Source: Sphingopyxis microcysteis
Lineage (GTDB): Bacteria > Pseudomonadota > Alphaproteobacteria > Sphingomonadales > Sphingomonadaceae
Direction: 5' to 3'
Length of the DNA: 64,000 bases
NCBI RefSeq assembly: GCF_012274265.1
Contig: NZ_JAANYY010000003.1
Location: 556,975-620,974 of the forward strand
The position numbers and the translations under genes are program-made. The notes under the pieces were generated by a model. It saw nothing but the letters and a program-made list of their open reading frames with translations. It searched no databases and was not told the DNA's origin. This document shows positions 9,026 to 16,363 of the stretch, piece after piece. Each line of letters begins with the position of its first letter. Position 1 is the first letter of the stretch.

Positions 9026-9034
9026 GTTCTTTGC

Positions 9035-9505
9035 TTACCTGTAAAATCCTGCCGACCAAGGCATCGGCCAAAACATCCAAATGTCGGGCTTGCGGCGGTC
9101 CGATGTTCCGATCCCGAAGTCCCCTCGGCCCACTTCGATGTCGCTGAACGCGGCGCGGAGATGGCGCAGCTGCGCATTGCCCAACGACATGACCAGCCGC
9201 GCTTCGGTGACCTCCATGGTCAAATCGCGCTTATCGGGATCGAAGACAATTCGCATGGACGTGAAGCCATCGTGCCGAGGTTCACCATAGTTGGGAACCG
9301 CCCAAATCGCGTCAGTCATCCGTCCGAGCGTCCAGGTCCGATGACAAGTCTCGCCGCCCGCCATCCGGTCGATGAGATTGCGGAACGAACGGCATCCGGC
9401 GGGATCGCCGGTGAAATGCCATTCGCCCGCATGCTTGCTGTTTTTCGGATAGCGCCAGACGAATATCTGACCCTCCTGCCGCCACTCGGCCACCCAATCG
9501 CGCAT
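9035..9505 (-). CDS. Unrecognised 156-residue protein within the rtc operon
   Basis: I do not recognise a domain. The protein is rich in Trp, Arg and His (WVAEWRQEGQIFVWRYPKN near the N-terminus, PDIWMFWPMPWSAGFYR at the C-terminus) and has a central stretch reading MRIVFDPDKRDLTMEVTEARLVMSLG. There is no signal peptide or membrane helix, so it should be cytoplasmic. It starts 33 nt after the rtcB stop and ends 9 nt before rtcA, so it is co-transcribed with both RNA-repair enzymes and probably acts with them. GGGGG lies before its ATG. Confidence 0.8.
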   Translation of the reverse strand: MRDWVAEWRQEGQIFVWRYPKNSKHAGEWHFTGDPAGCRSFRNLIDRMAGGETCHRTWTLGRMTDAIWAVPNYGEPRHDGFTSMRIVFDPDKRDLTMEVTEARLVMSLGNAQLRHLRAAFSDIEVGRGDFGIGTSDRRKPDIWMFWPMPWSAGFYR

Positions 9506-9538
9506 GTCAGCCCCCGACGATAGCGGCGTGAAGGGGGA

Positions 9539-10765
9539 TCACCCTTTCACGCACACCACCTGCTTCAGCGTATGGACGATCTCGACGAGGTCGGCTTGCG
9601 CCGCCATCACCGCCTCGATCGGCTTGTACGCCTTGGGCGTCTCGTCGATGACGCCTTCGTCCTTGCGGCATTCGACGCCCGCGGTGTCGGCGATATGCTC
9701 GTCGAGGGTGACGAGCTTTTTCGCCGCGGTGCGGCTCATGACGCGGCCCGCGCCATGGCTGCAGCTGTCGAAGCTTTCGGCGTTGCCCAGCCCGCGCACG
9801 ATGAACGATTTCGCGCCCATCGAACCCGGGATGATCCCCATCGTGCCCTTCGCCGCGCGCACCGCCCCTTTTCGGGTGACGAGCACATTTTCGCCGAAGT
9901 GATTCTCGCGCGTCACATAATTGTGATGGCAGTTCACCGCCTCGGCCTCGGCCTCGAAAGGCTTGGCGATCTGGAGTCGGAGCGCGGCGATGACATTCGC
10001 CATCATCATGCGCCGGTTCAGCGCCGCAAAGTCCTGCGCCCAGCCGACCGCCTCGACATAATCGTCGAAATGGTCGGTCCCTTCCGGGAAATAGGCGAGG
10101 TCTTCGTCGGGCAGGTTGATGAACCACCTGCGCATCTCCTTCTTCGCCAGTTCGATGAAGTAGGTGCCGATCGCATTGCCGACGCCGCGTGACCCCGAAT
10201 GCAGCATCACCCACACCCGCCCCTCGGTATCGAGGCACAGCTCGATGAAATGGTTTCCCGTTCCGAGCGTCCCCAGATGCGTCAGGTTGTTGGTGTTCTT
10301 CAGCCGCGGATGCTTGGCGACGATACGGCCGAAGCGTTCGGCCAGCGTCGCCCAGGCGTCGACGATTGCTCGCGGGGGATCGCCCCACGAGCCCGTGTCG
10401 CGCTTGCCGCGTCCGACCGACCGGCCGTGCGGCACCGCCGCCTCGATCGCGCTGCGAATACCCTCCAGATTGTCGGGCAGGTCGTGCCCCATCAGCGTCG
10501 TGCGCGCCGCCATCATGCCGCAGCCGATGTCGACTCCGACCGCGGCCGGGATCACCGCGCCTTTGGTCGGGATCACCGATCCGACCGTGGCGCCGATCCC
10601 GACATGGACGTCGGGCATCGCGGCGACATGCTTGAACACGAACGGCATCTGCGCCGCCTTGCGAAGCTGCGCGCGCGCCATGTCCTCGACCGGAACCCCG
10701 CGGGTCCACATCTTGACCGGGCGTCCGCCCTCGACGTTCAGCACTTCATAGCTCGTCTGGGTCAT
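9539..10765 (-). CDS. rtcB: RNA-splicing ligase RtcB
   Basis: A 408-residue ligase joining 2',3'-cyclic phosphate or 3'-phosphate RNA ends to 5'-OH ends with GTP and Mn. Metal ligands are visible: Cys82 in VDIGCGMM, His172 in GTGNHFIEL, His189 in LHSGSRG and His281. The guanylylated histidine is His337 in SCSHGAG, the same number as in E. coli. The frame stays open far upstream, but ATG 10765 has a strong AGGAGG site and gives the family N-terminus. The extra upstream frame is the structured leader, not protein. Confidence 0.97.
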   Translation of the reverse strand: MTQTSYEVLNVEGGRPVKMWTRGVPVEDMARAQLRKAAQMPFVFKHVAAMPDVHVGIGATVGSVIPTKGAVIPAAVGVDIGCGMMAARTTLMGHDLPDNLEGIRSAIEAAVPHGRSVGRGKRDTGSWGDPPRAIVDAWATLAERFGRIVAKHPRLKNTNNLTHLGTLGTGNHFIELCLDTEGRVWVMLHSGSRGVGNAIGTYFIELAKKEMRRWFINLPDEDLAYFPEGTDHFDDYVEAVGWAQDFAALNRRMMMANVIAALRLQIAKPFEAEAEAVNCHHNYVTRENHFGENVLVTRKGAVRAAKGTMGIIPGSMGAKSFIVRGLGNAESFDSCSHGAGRVMSRTAAKKLVTLDEHIADTAGVECRKDEGVIDETPKAYKPIEAVMAAQADLVEIVHTLKQVVCVKG

Positions 10766-10913
10766 GGCTGACCTCCTCTTCGCTTCCTTGGGGCAGCGCC
10801 GTAGCAATGGCGAGCCCTTGAATCCTTCCACGTCGTTTGGGCGCTTGGGGGCGACCGGCCCATTCCGGCCACCCCTCTTCCCGCGTCGTACCGGGGGACG
10901 TGAACCCCGGCAC
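10766..10913 (-). promoter_or_regulatory. Structured 5' leader of the rtcB operon (three hairpins)
   Basis: From the predicted sigma-54 start (about 10912) to the rtcB ATG the transcript has about 147 nt. Three hairpins follow one another. H1 (10888-10913) has arms GTGCCGGGG and CCCCCGGTAC around a short TTCACGT-type loop and resembles a T-arm. H2 (10848-10875) has two 11-nt arms, GGGGTGGCCGG and CCGGTCGCCCC, around AATGGG. H3 (10791-10817) has GGGC/GCCC and CGCC/GGCG arms with an internal loop. H1 begins essentially at +1. The AGGAGG of rtcB follows H3 unpaired. Regulatory or processing roles are inferred. Confidence 0.55.
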
Positions 10914-10922
10914 CGAACATAA

Positions 10923-10938
10923 TGCAGAAGCCGTGCCA
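10923..10938 (-). promoter_or_regulatory. Sigma-54 promoter of the rtcB operon
   Basis: Read on the minus strand the site is TGGCACGGCTTCTGCA. It matches the sigma-54 consensus TGGCAC-N5-TTGCA with GG at -24 and GC at -12 separated by exactly 10 bp. The predicted start is near 10912. RtcR, encoded divergently, is a sigma-54 activator with an intact GAFTGA loop, so promoter and regulator agree. Confidence 0.85.
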
Positions 10939-10946
10939 AACGGCTT
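10928..10946. promoter_or_regulatory. Perfect 7+5+7 inverted repeat over the -24 element
   Basis: AAGCCGT (10928-10934) and ACGGCTT (10940-10946) are perfect inverted copies around GCCAA, and the right half reaches upstream of the -24 GG. Its position suggests a site for a protein that would compete with or modulate sigma-54 RNA polymerase. No regulator can be named. Confidence 0.5.
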
Positions 10947-10953
10947 GCCGATA

Positions 10954-10964
10954 CCAAAATTTGG
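10954..10964. promoter_or_regulatory. CCAAAATTTGG palindrome upstream of the sigma-54 promoter
   Basis: An 11-bp palindrome lies about 45 bp upstream of the predicted rtcB start, in the AT-rich region between the two promoters. It is a candidate part of an RtcR upstream activating sequence, although it is nearer to the promoter than many enhancers. Confidence 0.35.
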
Positions 10965-11032
10965 ATCATCATTTTGATAAATTGCAATATTTTCTGAAAC
11001 GAAAAAATCAGTCCCGCGAAACAAACTGAATT

Positions 11033-11062
11033 TTGAGATATGATTGTATCGTTCATTATAAA
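11033..11062 (+). promoter_or_regulatory. Sigma-70-like promoter of rtcR
   Basis: TTGAGA (11033-11038) and TATAAA (11057-11062) are separated by 18 bp. Transcription would begin near 11069, ten bases before the ATG at 11079. This supports that ATG over the in-frame start at 11040, which would lie inside the promoter. Confidence 0.5.
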
Positions 11063-11078
11063 TTTATATAAGAATGAC

Positions 11079-12683
11079 ATGAAGCCGCTGACCGTTCTTG
11101 GATTTCTGGGTTCGACCCTCGACGCGGGCAAGTTCGACGCCGGACGCTGGAACAAGTGGCGGCCGAGCGTGAGCATCTGCATGCAGGAGGATCTGCGCGT
11201 CGATCGCTTCATCCTGCTCCACGGCAGCCATCACCGCCGGCTGGCCGAAATCGTCGCGAAGGACATCGCCGACGTATCGCCTGAGACCGCGGTCGTCCCG
11301 CATACCCTCGACTTCGACGACGCATGGGATTTCGAGGAGGTCTACGGCAAGCTGCTCGACTTCGCGCGCGGCTTTCCCTTCGATCCCGACGCGGAAGATT
11401 ATCTGATCCACATCACGACGGGCACCCACGTCGCGCAAATATGCCTCTTCCTCCTGACCGAGGCGCGCTACCTGCCGGGACGTCTCCTGCAGACGCAGCC
11501 ACAGCGCGGCGCACCGCAACCGGTGGGCATCTGGAACAGCATCGATCTCGACCTCTCGCGCTACGACAGTATCGCGACGCGCTTCGCCGAGGCCAGCGCG
11601 GAGAGCGCGAGCTTTCTGAAAAGCGGGATCGAAACGCGCAACCCCGCCTTCAACCGCATGATCGAGGAGATCGAACAGGTAGCAGTCCGTAGCCGCGCGC
11701 CGATCTTGCTCATGGGACCGACCGGTGCGGGCAAGAGCCAGCTGGCGCGGAAGGTCTATGAACTGAAGAAGCTTCGTCACCAGCTCGGCGGCCCGTTCGT
11801 CGAGGTCAATTGCGCGACGCTGAAAGGCGACAGCGCAACCTCGGCGCTGTTCGGCCATCGCAAGGGCGCCTTTACCGGCGCCGCGCAGGACCGTCCCGGG
11901 CTTCTCAAGAGCGCCGACAAGGGCTTGCTGTTCCTCGACGAGATCGGCGAGCTCGGGCTCGACGAACAGGCGATGATCCTGCGCGCGATCGAGGAAGGGC
12001 GGTTTCTGCCGGTCGGATCCGACAGCGAGACCCGAAGCGATTTCCAGCTGATCGCGGGCACCAACCGCGATCTCGTCGAACAGGTGCGCAAAGGCCGCTT
12101 TCGCGACGACCTGTTCGCGAGGCTGAACCTCTGGACCTTTTCGCTTCCCGGCCTCGCCGAACGCCGCGAAGACATCGCACCCAATCTCGATTACGAGCTC
12201 GAACGCTTCGCCGAGCGTGAAGGGTCGCGGGTCACCTTCAACAAGGAAGCGCGCGAACGATATCTGGCCTTCGCGGAGGGCCACGACGCGAAGTGGCAGG
12301 GAAATTTTCGCGATCTCGCCGCCAGCGTCACGCGAATGGCGACGCTCAACACGACCGGGCGGATCGACGTCGGCGCCGTCGATCTTGAGATCAAGCGCTT
12401 GGGCACTACTTGGCACACCGACAAATCTGAAGCTGATGTTTTCGACCGGATTCTCGGCAGAGACCAGCTGGCCGAGATAGATCCATTTGACCGAGTGCAA
12501 CTGGCCTTCGTCGTTAAAACCTGTCGTGCATGCCGATCGCTGTCGGAAGCAGGGCGGCAACTGTTCGCGGCGTCTCGCGAGCTGCGTACGAGCACGAATG
12601 ACGCGGATCGCCTTCGCAAGTATCTGGCTCGCTTTAATCTGACGTGGACCGATCTTCAGCAACCGGTCGGCGGGTACCGATAG
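11079..12683 (+). CDS. rtcR: RtcR, sigma-54-dependent activator of the rtc operon
   Basis: A 534-residue enhancer-binding protein. The N-terminal RtcR domain (about 1-185; starts MKPLTVLGFLGSTLD, with HITTGTHVAQICLFLL) is a CARF-like sensory fold known to control RtcR. The AAA+ domain follows, with Walker A GPTGAGKS near 212, the sigma-54 contact loop GAFTGA near 262 and Walker B LLFLDEIGEL. The C-terminus (KTCRACRSLSEAGRQLF) holds the helix-turn-helix. It is divergent from rtcB, whose promoter is sigma-54 type, so it should activate RNA repair on sensing an RNA-end signal. Confidence 0.96.
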   Translation: MKPLTVLGFLGSTLDAGKFDAGRWNKWRPSVSICMQEDLRVDRFILLHGSHHRRLAEIVAKDIADVSPETAVVPHTLDFDDAWDFEEVYGKLLDFARGFPFDPDAEDYLIHITTGTHVAQICLFLLTEARYLPGRLLQTQPQRGAPQPVGIWNSIDLDLSRYDSIATRFAEASAESASFLKSGIETRNPAFNRMIEEIEQVAVRSRAPILLMGPTGAGKSQLARKVYELKKLRHQLGGPFVEVNCATLKGDSATSALFGHRKGAFTGAAQDRPGLLKSADKGLLFLDEIGELGLDEQAMILRAIEEGRFLPVGSDSETRSDFQLIAGTNRDLVEQVRKGRFRDDLFARLNLWTFSLPGLAERREDIAPNLDYELERFAEREGSRVTFNKEARERYLAFAEGHDAKWQGNFRDLAASVTRMATLNTTGRIDVGAVDLEIKRLGTTWHTDKSEADVFDRILGRDQLAEIDPFDRVQLAFVVKTCRACRSLSEAGRQLFAASRELRTSTNDADRLRKYLARFNLTWTDLQQPVGGYR

Positions 12684-12893
12684 TCCCCGTCGAGCGCGGC
12701 TTTCAGAAATCAAAACCCTACATGCACTTTCGGCGGCAGAGACTCTGCTCTTTCGGAGCCTAATTCGCGGCAAATTTCCCTTGTAATTTCAGTCTCTCGG
12801 GCGCGCAATCAGGACGCCAGATCCCTGTAACCTGCGGGAATGTGGGGAAGAAATTTCCCGTTCTAAGTTGCTGTTTTTAAATGATAAACTTGG

Positions 12894-12967
12894 TGGAGGC
12901 CCGAGCCGGAATCGAACCGGCGTGCACGGATTTGCAATCCGCTGCGTCACCACTCCGCCATCGGGCC
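12894..12967 (-). tRNA. tRNA-Cys (anticodon GCA)
   Basis: The minus strand folds as a complete 74-nt cloverleaf: acceptor GGCCCGA paired with TCGGGCC, discriminator U73 (an identity element for cysteine), encoded CCA, anticodon arm CGGATTGCAAATCCG with GCA, and a T-arm GCCGGTTCGATTCCGGC. No duplicate of its 3' end was noticed in the window, so there is no evidence that it served as an attachment site. Confidence 0.95.
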
Positions 12968-13134
12968 TCATGCCAGATACCGCATCCGTCGGGGATGGGC
13001 CGGGGGTTGGACGGCGCCGCTAGTGAGGGGGTTTCGCCGCCTTGTCAAGGATTCGCCCGCGCGGCCGTCCCGATGCGATGATGCAGGCTTGGCGGCACCG
13101 GCGTTGCCAGCTATGCGCGTCTATGCGGGCACAG

Positions 13135-13175
13135 GCTGTATTACTATTGCAATACAGCGTCGGTTGGGCTAGAGC
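13135..13175 (+). promoter_or_regulatory. Promoter with inverted repeat upstream of the PCMT-like/tolC genes
   Basis: GCTGTATT (13135-13142) and AATACAGC (13151-13158) form a perfect 8-bp inverted repeat with 8-bp spacing, and the right side contains the palindrome TATTGCAATA (13145-13154). TTGCAA (13147-13152) and TAGAGC (13170-13175), 17 bp apart, form a plausible promoter overlapping the dyad, which would suit a repressor. Confidence 0.5.
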
Positions 13176-13218
13176 TGCCCCGCACAGGTTCATGGCCCCA
13201 GGGAATCGGAAAAGGCTG

Positions 13219-13884
13219 ATGGCGACGAAGTTTAGCGAATTCACCGCGGCGGACATGCGCGCTGCCATGATCGACAGCCAGCTGCGCACCAACGACGTCA
13301 TCGATGCGGCGGTGGTTGGCGCGATGGCGGCGGTGCCGCGCGAGGCGCATGTTCCCGCGCATCTGGCGAGCGTCGCCTATACCGACCGCGCGCTTGCGCT
13401 GGGGCATGGCCGCGCACTCAACGCGCCGCTGGTCACCGGCCGGATGCTGGTCGCCGCCGCAATCCGTCCCGGCATGCGCGTGCTGCTGATCGGCAGTGCG
13501 ACGGGCTATACCGCCGCGGTGCTGGCGCGCCTTGGCGCCGAGGTTCATGCGGTCGAGGATCAGGCGGAACTGATGGCGATGGCCGCAGCTGCGACGCCTG
13601 CCGAGGCGAACATCCATTGGGTCAAAGGGCCGCTTAACGGCGGCGCGCCGGATGCCGCTCCGTTCGATCGCATCATCATCGACGGCGCGATCGAAACGCT
13701 GCCCGACGCGCTCACCGCGCAATTGGCCGAGGGCGGCAGGCTGGTCGCGGCGCGCCGCGAAGGCGCGGTGACGCGGCTCGTCCAGGGGGTCAAGGCCGGC
13801 GGCGCCATGCCGCTCCGCAGCTTTGCCGACATGGACGCCGCGCCGCTGCCGGGCTTTGCCGCCGCGGCCGGATTCACATTCTAA
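13219..13884 (+). CDS. Protein-L-isoaspartate O-methyltransferase family protein (degenerate), tolC partner
   Basis: A 221-residue protein aligned by eye to PCMT: MRAAMIDSQLRTNDVIDAAVVGAMAAVPRE at the N-terminus and a Rossmann-like core. Motif I, normally 'VLEIGTGSGY', reads VLLIGSATGY, and the substrate loop 'GHGQTISQP' reads GHGRALNAP, so the classical activity is doubtful. The start at 13219 has a GGAAAAGG ribosome site; longer frames cross the promoter. The gene is 30 nt upstream of tolC, an arrangement seen in alphaproteobacteria. Its function is probably linked to export rather than protein repair. Confidence 0.8.
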   Translation: MATKFSEFTAADMRAAMIDSQLRTNDVIDAAVVGAMAAVPREAHVPAHLASVAYTDRALALGHGRALNAPLVTGRMLVAAAIRPGMRVLLIGSATGYTAAVLARLGAEVHAVEDQAELMAMAAAATPAEANIHWVKGPLNGGAPDAAPFDRIIIDGAIETLPDALTAQLAEGGRLVAARREGAVTRLVQGVKAGGAMPLRSFADMDAAPLPGFAAAAGFTF

Positions 13885-13914
13885 AAGCCAATCCCCTCCT
13901 CGTTTCAGGCTGAC

Positions 13915-15402
13915 ATGATGATGTTCGATACCGATAAGAAACGGCCTCTCCCCCGCGCCCGCTGGCTTGCCGGCCTCGCCGTCGGCGCCCTGCTGCTGCC
14001 GAGCGCAGCGCACGCCGAAACGCTGCAGGATGCGCTGGCAAAAGCCTATGAAAACAACCCGACGCTGACCGCCGCGCGTGCCGGGCAGCGCGCGAACGAC
14101 GAAAATGTCCCGATCCAGAAATCGGGCGGACTGCCGAACGTCGGGGTGGGGGTGGATTACCAGGAAAATCTGGTGCTGCCCGGCAACAGCTTTTTCTCGC
14201 CCAAGCGGTTCATCAGCGTCGGCGGTCAGGTGTCGGTGCCGATCTATCAGGGCGGCGCGGTGCGCAATGCGGTAAAGGCCGCCAAATTTCGCGTCGAGGC
14301 GGGCCAGGCCGATCTGCGCGCGACCGAAGCGAGCATTTTTGCGCAGGTCGTCGGCGCTTACATGGACGTGATTCGCGATCAGGCGATCGTGCAGCTCAAC
14401 CAGAAGAATGTCGCGGTGCTGCGCACCAATTTACAGGCGACGAGCGACCGTTTTGAGATCGGCGACCTGACGCGCACCGACGTCGCGCAATCGGAAGCGC
14501 GGCTTGCGCTGGCCGAGGGTGATTTGCGCACCGCCGAAGCGAATCTGATCGCCAGCCGCGAATCCTATGTCCGTCTGGTCGGCGATGCGCCGGTCGACCT
14601 GGAACAGCCGCCGCAGCTGCCGAACCTGCCCGCCTCGCCCGATGAAGCGGTCGCGATCGCGCTGACCAGCAATCCCGACATCGAAGCGGCGAATCAGGTG
14701 GTCAACGCCAGCCGCGCCGACATCGGCGTCGCGCGCGCCGGACGCTTGCCCAAATTGTCGGCGACGACGAGCGGCGGCTATAACAACAACCTGAATTCGG
14801 TGAATGATCCGGCGTCGGAGAATACGACCAAGAGCGCTTCGGCGGGATTGTCGCTGACGGTGCCGATCTTTCAGGGCGGGCGCCCCTCGGCGCAGGTGCG
14901 TCAGGCGCAATCGCGGACCAGCCAGGCGATCGAAAATTACGTCGAGGTCGAACGCAGCGTCATCGCACAGACGCGCGGCGCCTATGCCGCATGGCGCGCG
15001 AACGAGCAGATCATCGCCGCGACGCAGCAGGCGGTGAGCGCCAACGGCCTGTCGCTGGAGGGCGTGCGCGCCGAAAACAGCGTCGGCACGCGGTCGATCC
15101 TCGACATTTTGAATGCCGAGCAGGAATATCTGAACACCCAGGTCCAGCTCGTGTCGGCGCAGCGCAACTCCTATGTCGCCGCCTTCTCGGTCCTCGCCGC
15201 GATGGGCAAGGCCGAAGCGCGCGATCTGGGGATCGAGGGCGGCGCGCTCTATGACCCCGAGGTCAATTATAACCGCGTCAAGGGCCAGATTTTCGACTGG
15301 GCCGACGATCCGGCGCCCCAGCAGCAGGCGACCGACACGCGCGCGATTCCCGCGACAACCGCCAGCGTTCCGGTCGGACCGCCCGCGCCGCCGCGACAAT
15401 AA
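13915..15402 (+). CDS. tolC: TolC-family outer membrane channel protein
   Basis: A 495-residue protein with a signal peptide (cleavage after SAAHA near residue 35), then the duplicated TolC barrel-and-helix architecture: TLQDALAKAYENNPTL opens repeat one, SPDEAVAIALTSNPDIEAA opens repeat two, and VSVPIYQGG and LTVPIFQGG mark the beta-barrel strands of each half. The C-terminus is a short proline-rich tail. It forms the trimeric outer membrane duct for type I secretion and RND export. It follows the PCMT-like gene by 30 nt. Confidence 0.94.
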   Translation: MMMFDTDKKRPLPRARWLAGLAVGALLLPSAAHAETLQDALAKAYENNPTLTAARAGQRANDENVPIQKSGGLPNVGVGVDYQENLVLPGNSFFSPKRFISVGGQVSVPIYQGGAVRNAVKAAKFRVEAGQADLRATEASIFAQVVGAYMDVIRDQAIVQLNQKNVAVLRTNLQATSDRFEIGDLTRTDVAQSEARLALAEGDLRTAEANLIASRESYVRLVGDAPVDLEQPPQLPNLPASPDEAVAIALTSNPDIEAANQVVNASRADIGVARAGRLPKLSATTSGGYNNNLNSVNDPASENTTKSASAGLSLTVPIFQGGRPSAQVRQAQSRTSQAIENYVEVERSVIAQTRGAYAAWRANEQIIAATQQAVSANGLSLEGVRAENSVGTRSILDILNAEQEYLNTQVQLVSAQRNSYVAAFSVLAAMGKAEARDLGIEGGALYDPEVNYNRVKGQIFDWADDPAPQQQATDTRAIPATTASVPVGPPAPPRQ

Positions 15403-15479
15403 GGCTTGGCAAAACACGCCCCAAATCGGTAAGAGGATAGTTAACCATCCGGTAATCGCGATGGTTTAGGGGGTTGGTT

Positions 15480-15902
15480 ATGGGCGATATGTCGCGGGAA
15501 CCGTCGATGGAAGATATCTTGTCGTCGATCAGGCGCGTCATCGCACGCGATGAAGCCCCCGGCACGGCGCGCGAAATCACGCCCGCCATCGCCGAAGATA
15601 TTCTCGATCTGCACGACGAGGAAGAGGATGAGGCCGATGCCGCACCCGCGGCCGACGAGCTCGTTTCCGAAGCCAGCGCCGATGCGGCGCGCCAATCGCT
15701 CGATGCGCTGACCGCCGCGATCGCCCCCGCGGTTGCCGCCGCGACGGTCGCCGCGCCCGCCGCGGCCGGCCGCACGATGGAGGATGTCGTGCTCGACGCG
15801 CTCCGCCCGATGCTGAAGGACTGGCTCGACGCCAACCTGCCGGGCATGGTCGAGGCCATGGTGGCCAAGGAAATCAGCCGGATTACCGGACGGCGGATCT
15901 AG
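15480..15902 (+). CDS. popZ: PopZ-like polar organising protein (DUF2497)
   Basis: A 140-residue protein with the two conserved PopZ regions: an N-terminal helix EPSMEDILSSIRRVIARDE that binds client proteins, and a C-terminal oligomerisation region LDALRPMLKDWLDANLPGM followed by VEAMVAKEISRI. The middle is acidic (DLHDEEEDEADAAPAADE) and alanine-rich, as in intrinsically disordered PopZ linkers. PopZ forms polymeric matrices that anchor chromosome origins at cell poles. ATG 15480 is used; ATG 15489 is an alternative. It lies 77 nt after tolC. Confidence 0.88.
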   Translation: MGDMSREPSMEDILSSIRRVIARDEAPGTAREITPAIAEDILDLHDEEEDEADAAPAADELVSEASADAARQSLDALTAAIAPAVAAATVAAPAAAGRTMEDVVLDALRPMLKDWLDANLPGMVEAMVAKEISRITGRRI

Positions 15903-16363
15903 GCCGCATCTCTGGCAATGCCGGGTGCGCAGCGACGCGCCGCGCCCTCGAACCCGGACTTTCCTTTATCGTCCGACATCCATTCGCAACAGTCGCCCGT
16001 CGCAAATGAGCCTTTCCTACATTTTGTGGCTGTGTCAGCCTGTGTTGCGGGGGTTTGACGTCGCGAGCTATGCGGCGGCGATTGCCTGCGTCCGGCACGG
16101 CATCGGATCGCGAACGCGACGCCATTGGGCTGACTTTTACTGAACTTTGCAATATCTGCGCGGACGTTGCCAAGAGCCAGCCCCTCCCCTTCAGGGGAGG
16201 GGCAACGAAGACTTGGCAGCTTGCTGCCTAGTCGTAGTGGGGTGGGGGCTAGCGGCGTAGCGCAAGGCCGCTGCCCCCCACCCGCTTCGACTAACGAACA
16301 AGTTCGTAAGTCTCGCCGCCCTCCCCTGAAGGGGAGAGCGTGTCTTTGCCGCCAAATCCGTAG
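15903..16363. other. 461-bp intergenic region downstream of popZ
   Basis: No supported gene is present. The left part (15903-16180) shows no recognised signal; the right part holds dispersed repeat copy A (16181-16336). valS, which commonly follows popZ in relatives, is not here. Confidence 0.6.
16181..16336. repeat. Dispersed palindromic repeat element, copy A
   Basis: It begins with the palindrome CCCCTCCCCTTCAGGGGAGG and ends with CCCTCCCCTGAAGGGGAG. Inside are the motif ACTTGGCAGCTTGCTGCC, a GTGGGGTGGGGGC run, AAGGCCGC and its inverse, and CTAACGAACAAGTTCGTAAG. Related copies are at 19539-19662, 21813-21938 and 59695-59826. The short size, palindromic ends and lack of coding potential resemble a MITE or REP-type element. 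Confidence 0.8.

Larger units (their letters stand above)
10766..11078. other. rtcB-rtcR divergent intergenic region (313 bp)
   Basis: This gap holds no protein gene. It divides into a GC-rich half (10766-10950) carrying the rtcB leader and sigma-54 promoter, and an AT-rich half (10950-11078) carrying the rtcR sigma-70-like promoter and a CCAAAATTTGG palindrome. The abrupt composition change is typical of a bent, activator-binding enhancer region behind a sigma-54 promoter. Confidence 0.8.

Noticed and set aside
11040-11078. An earlier RtcR start at 11040
   Set aside because: It would lie inside the TTGAGA/TATAAA promoter, and family RtcR proteins start at the equivalent of ATG 11079.
9539-11212. 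An N-terminally extended 557-residue RtcB
   Set aside because: The extension spans the sigma-54 promoter and the leader hairpins and is not present in RtcB proteins; ATG 10765 with AGGAGG is correct.
12894-12967. tRNA-Cys considered as an integration site
   Set aside because: No second copy of the tRNA 3' end and no integrase were noticed in the window.
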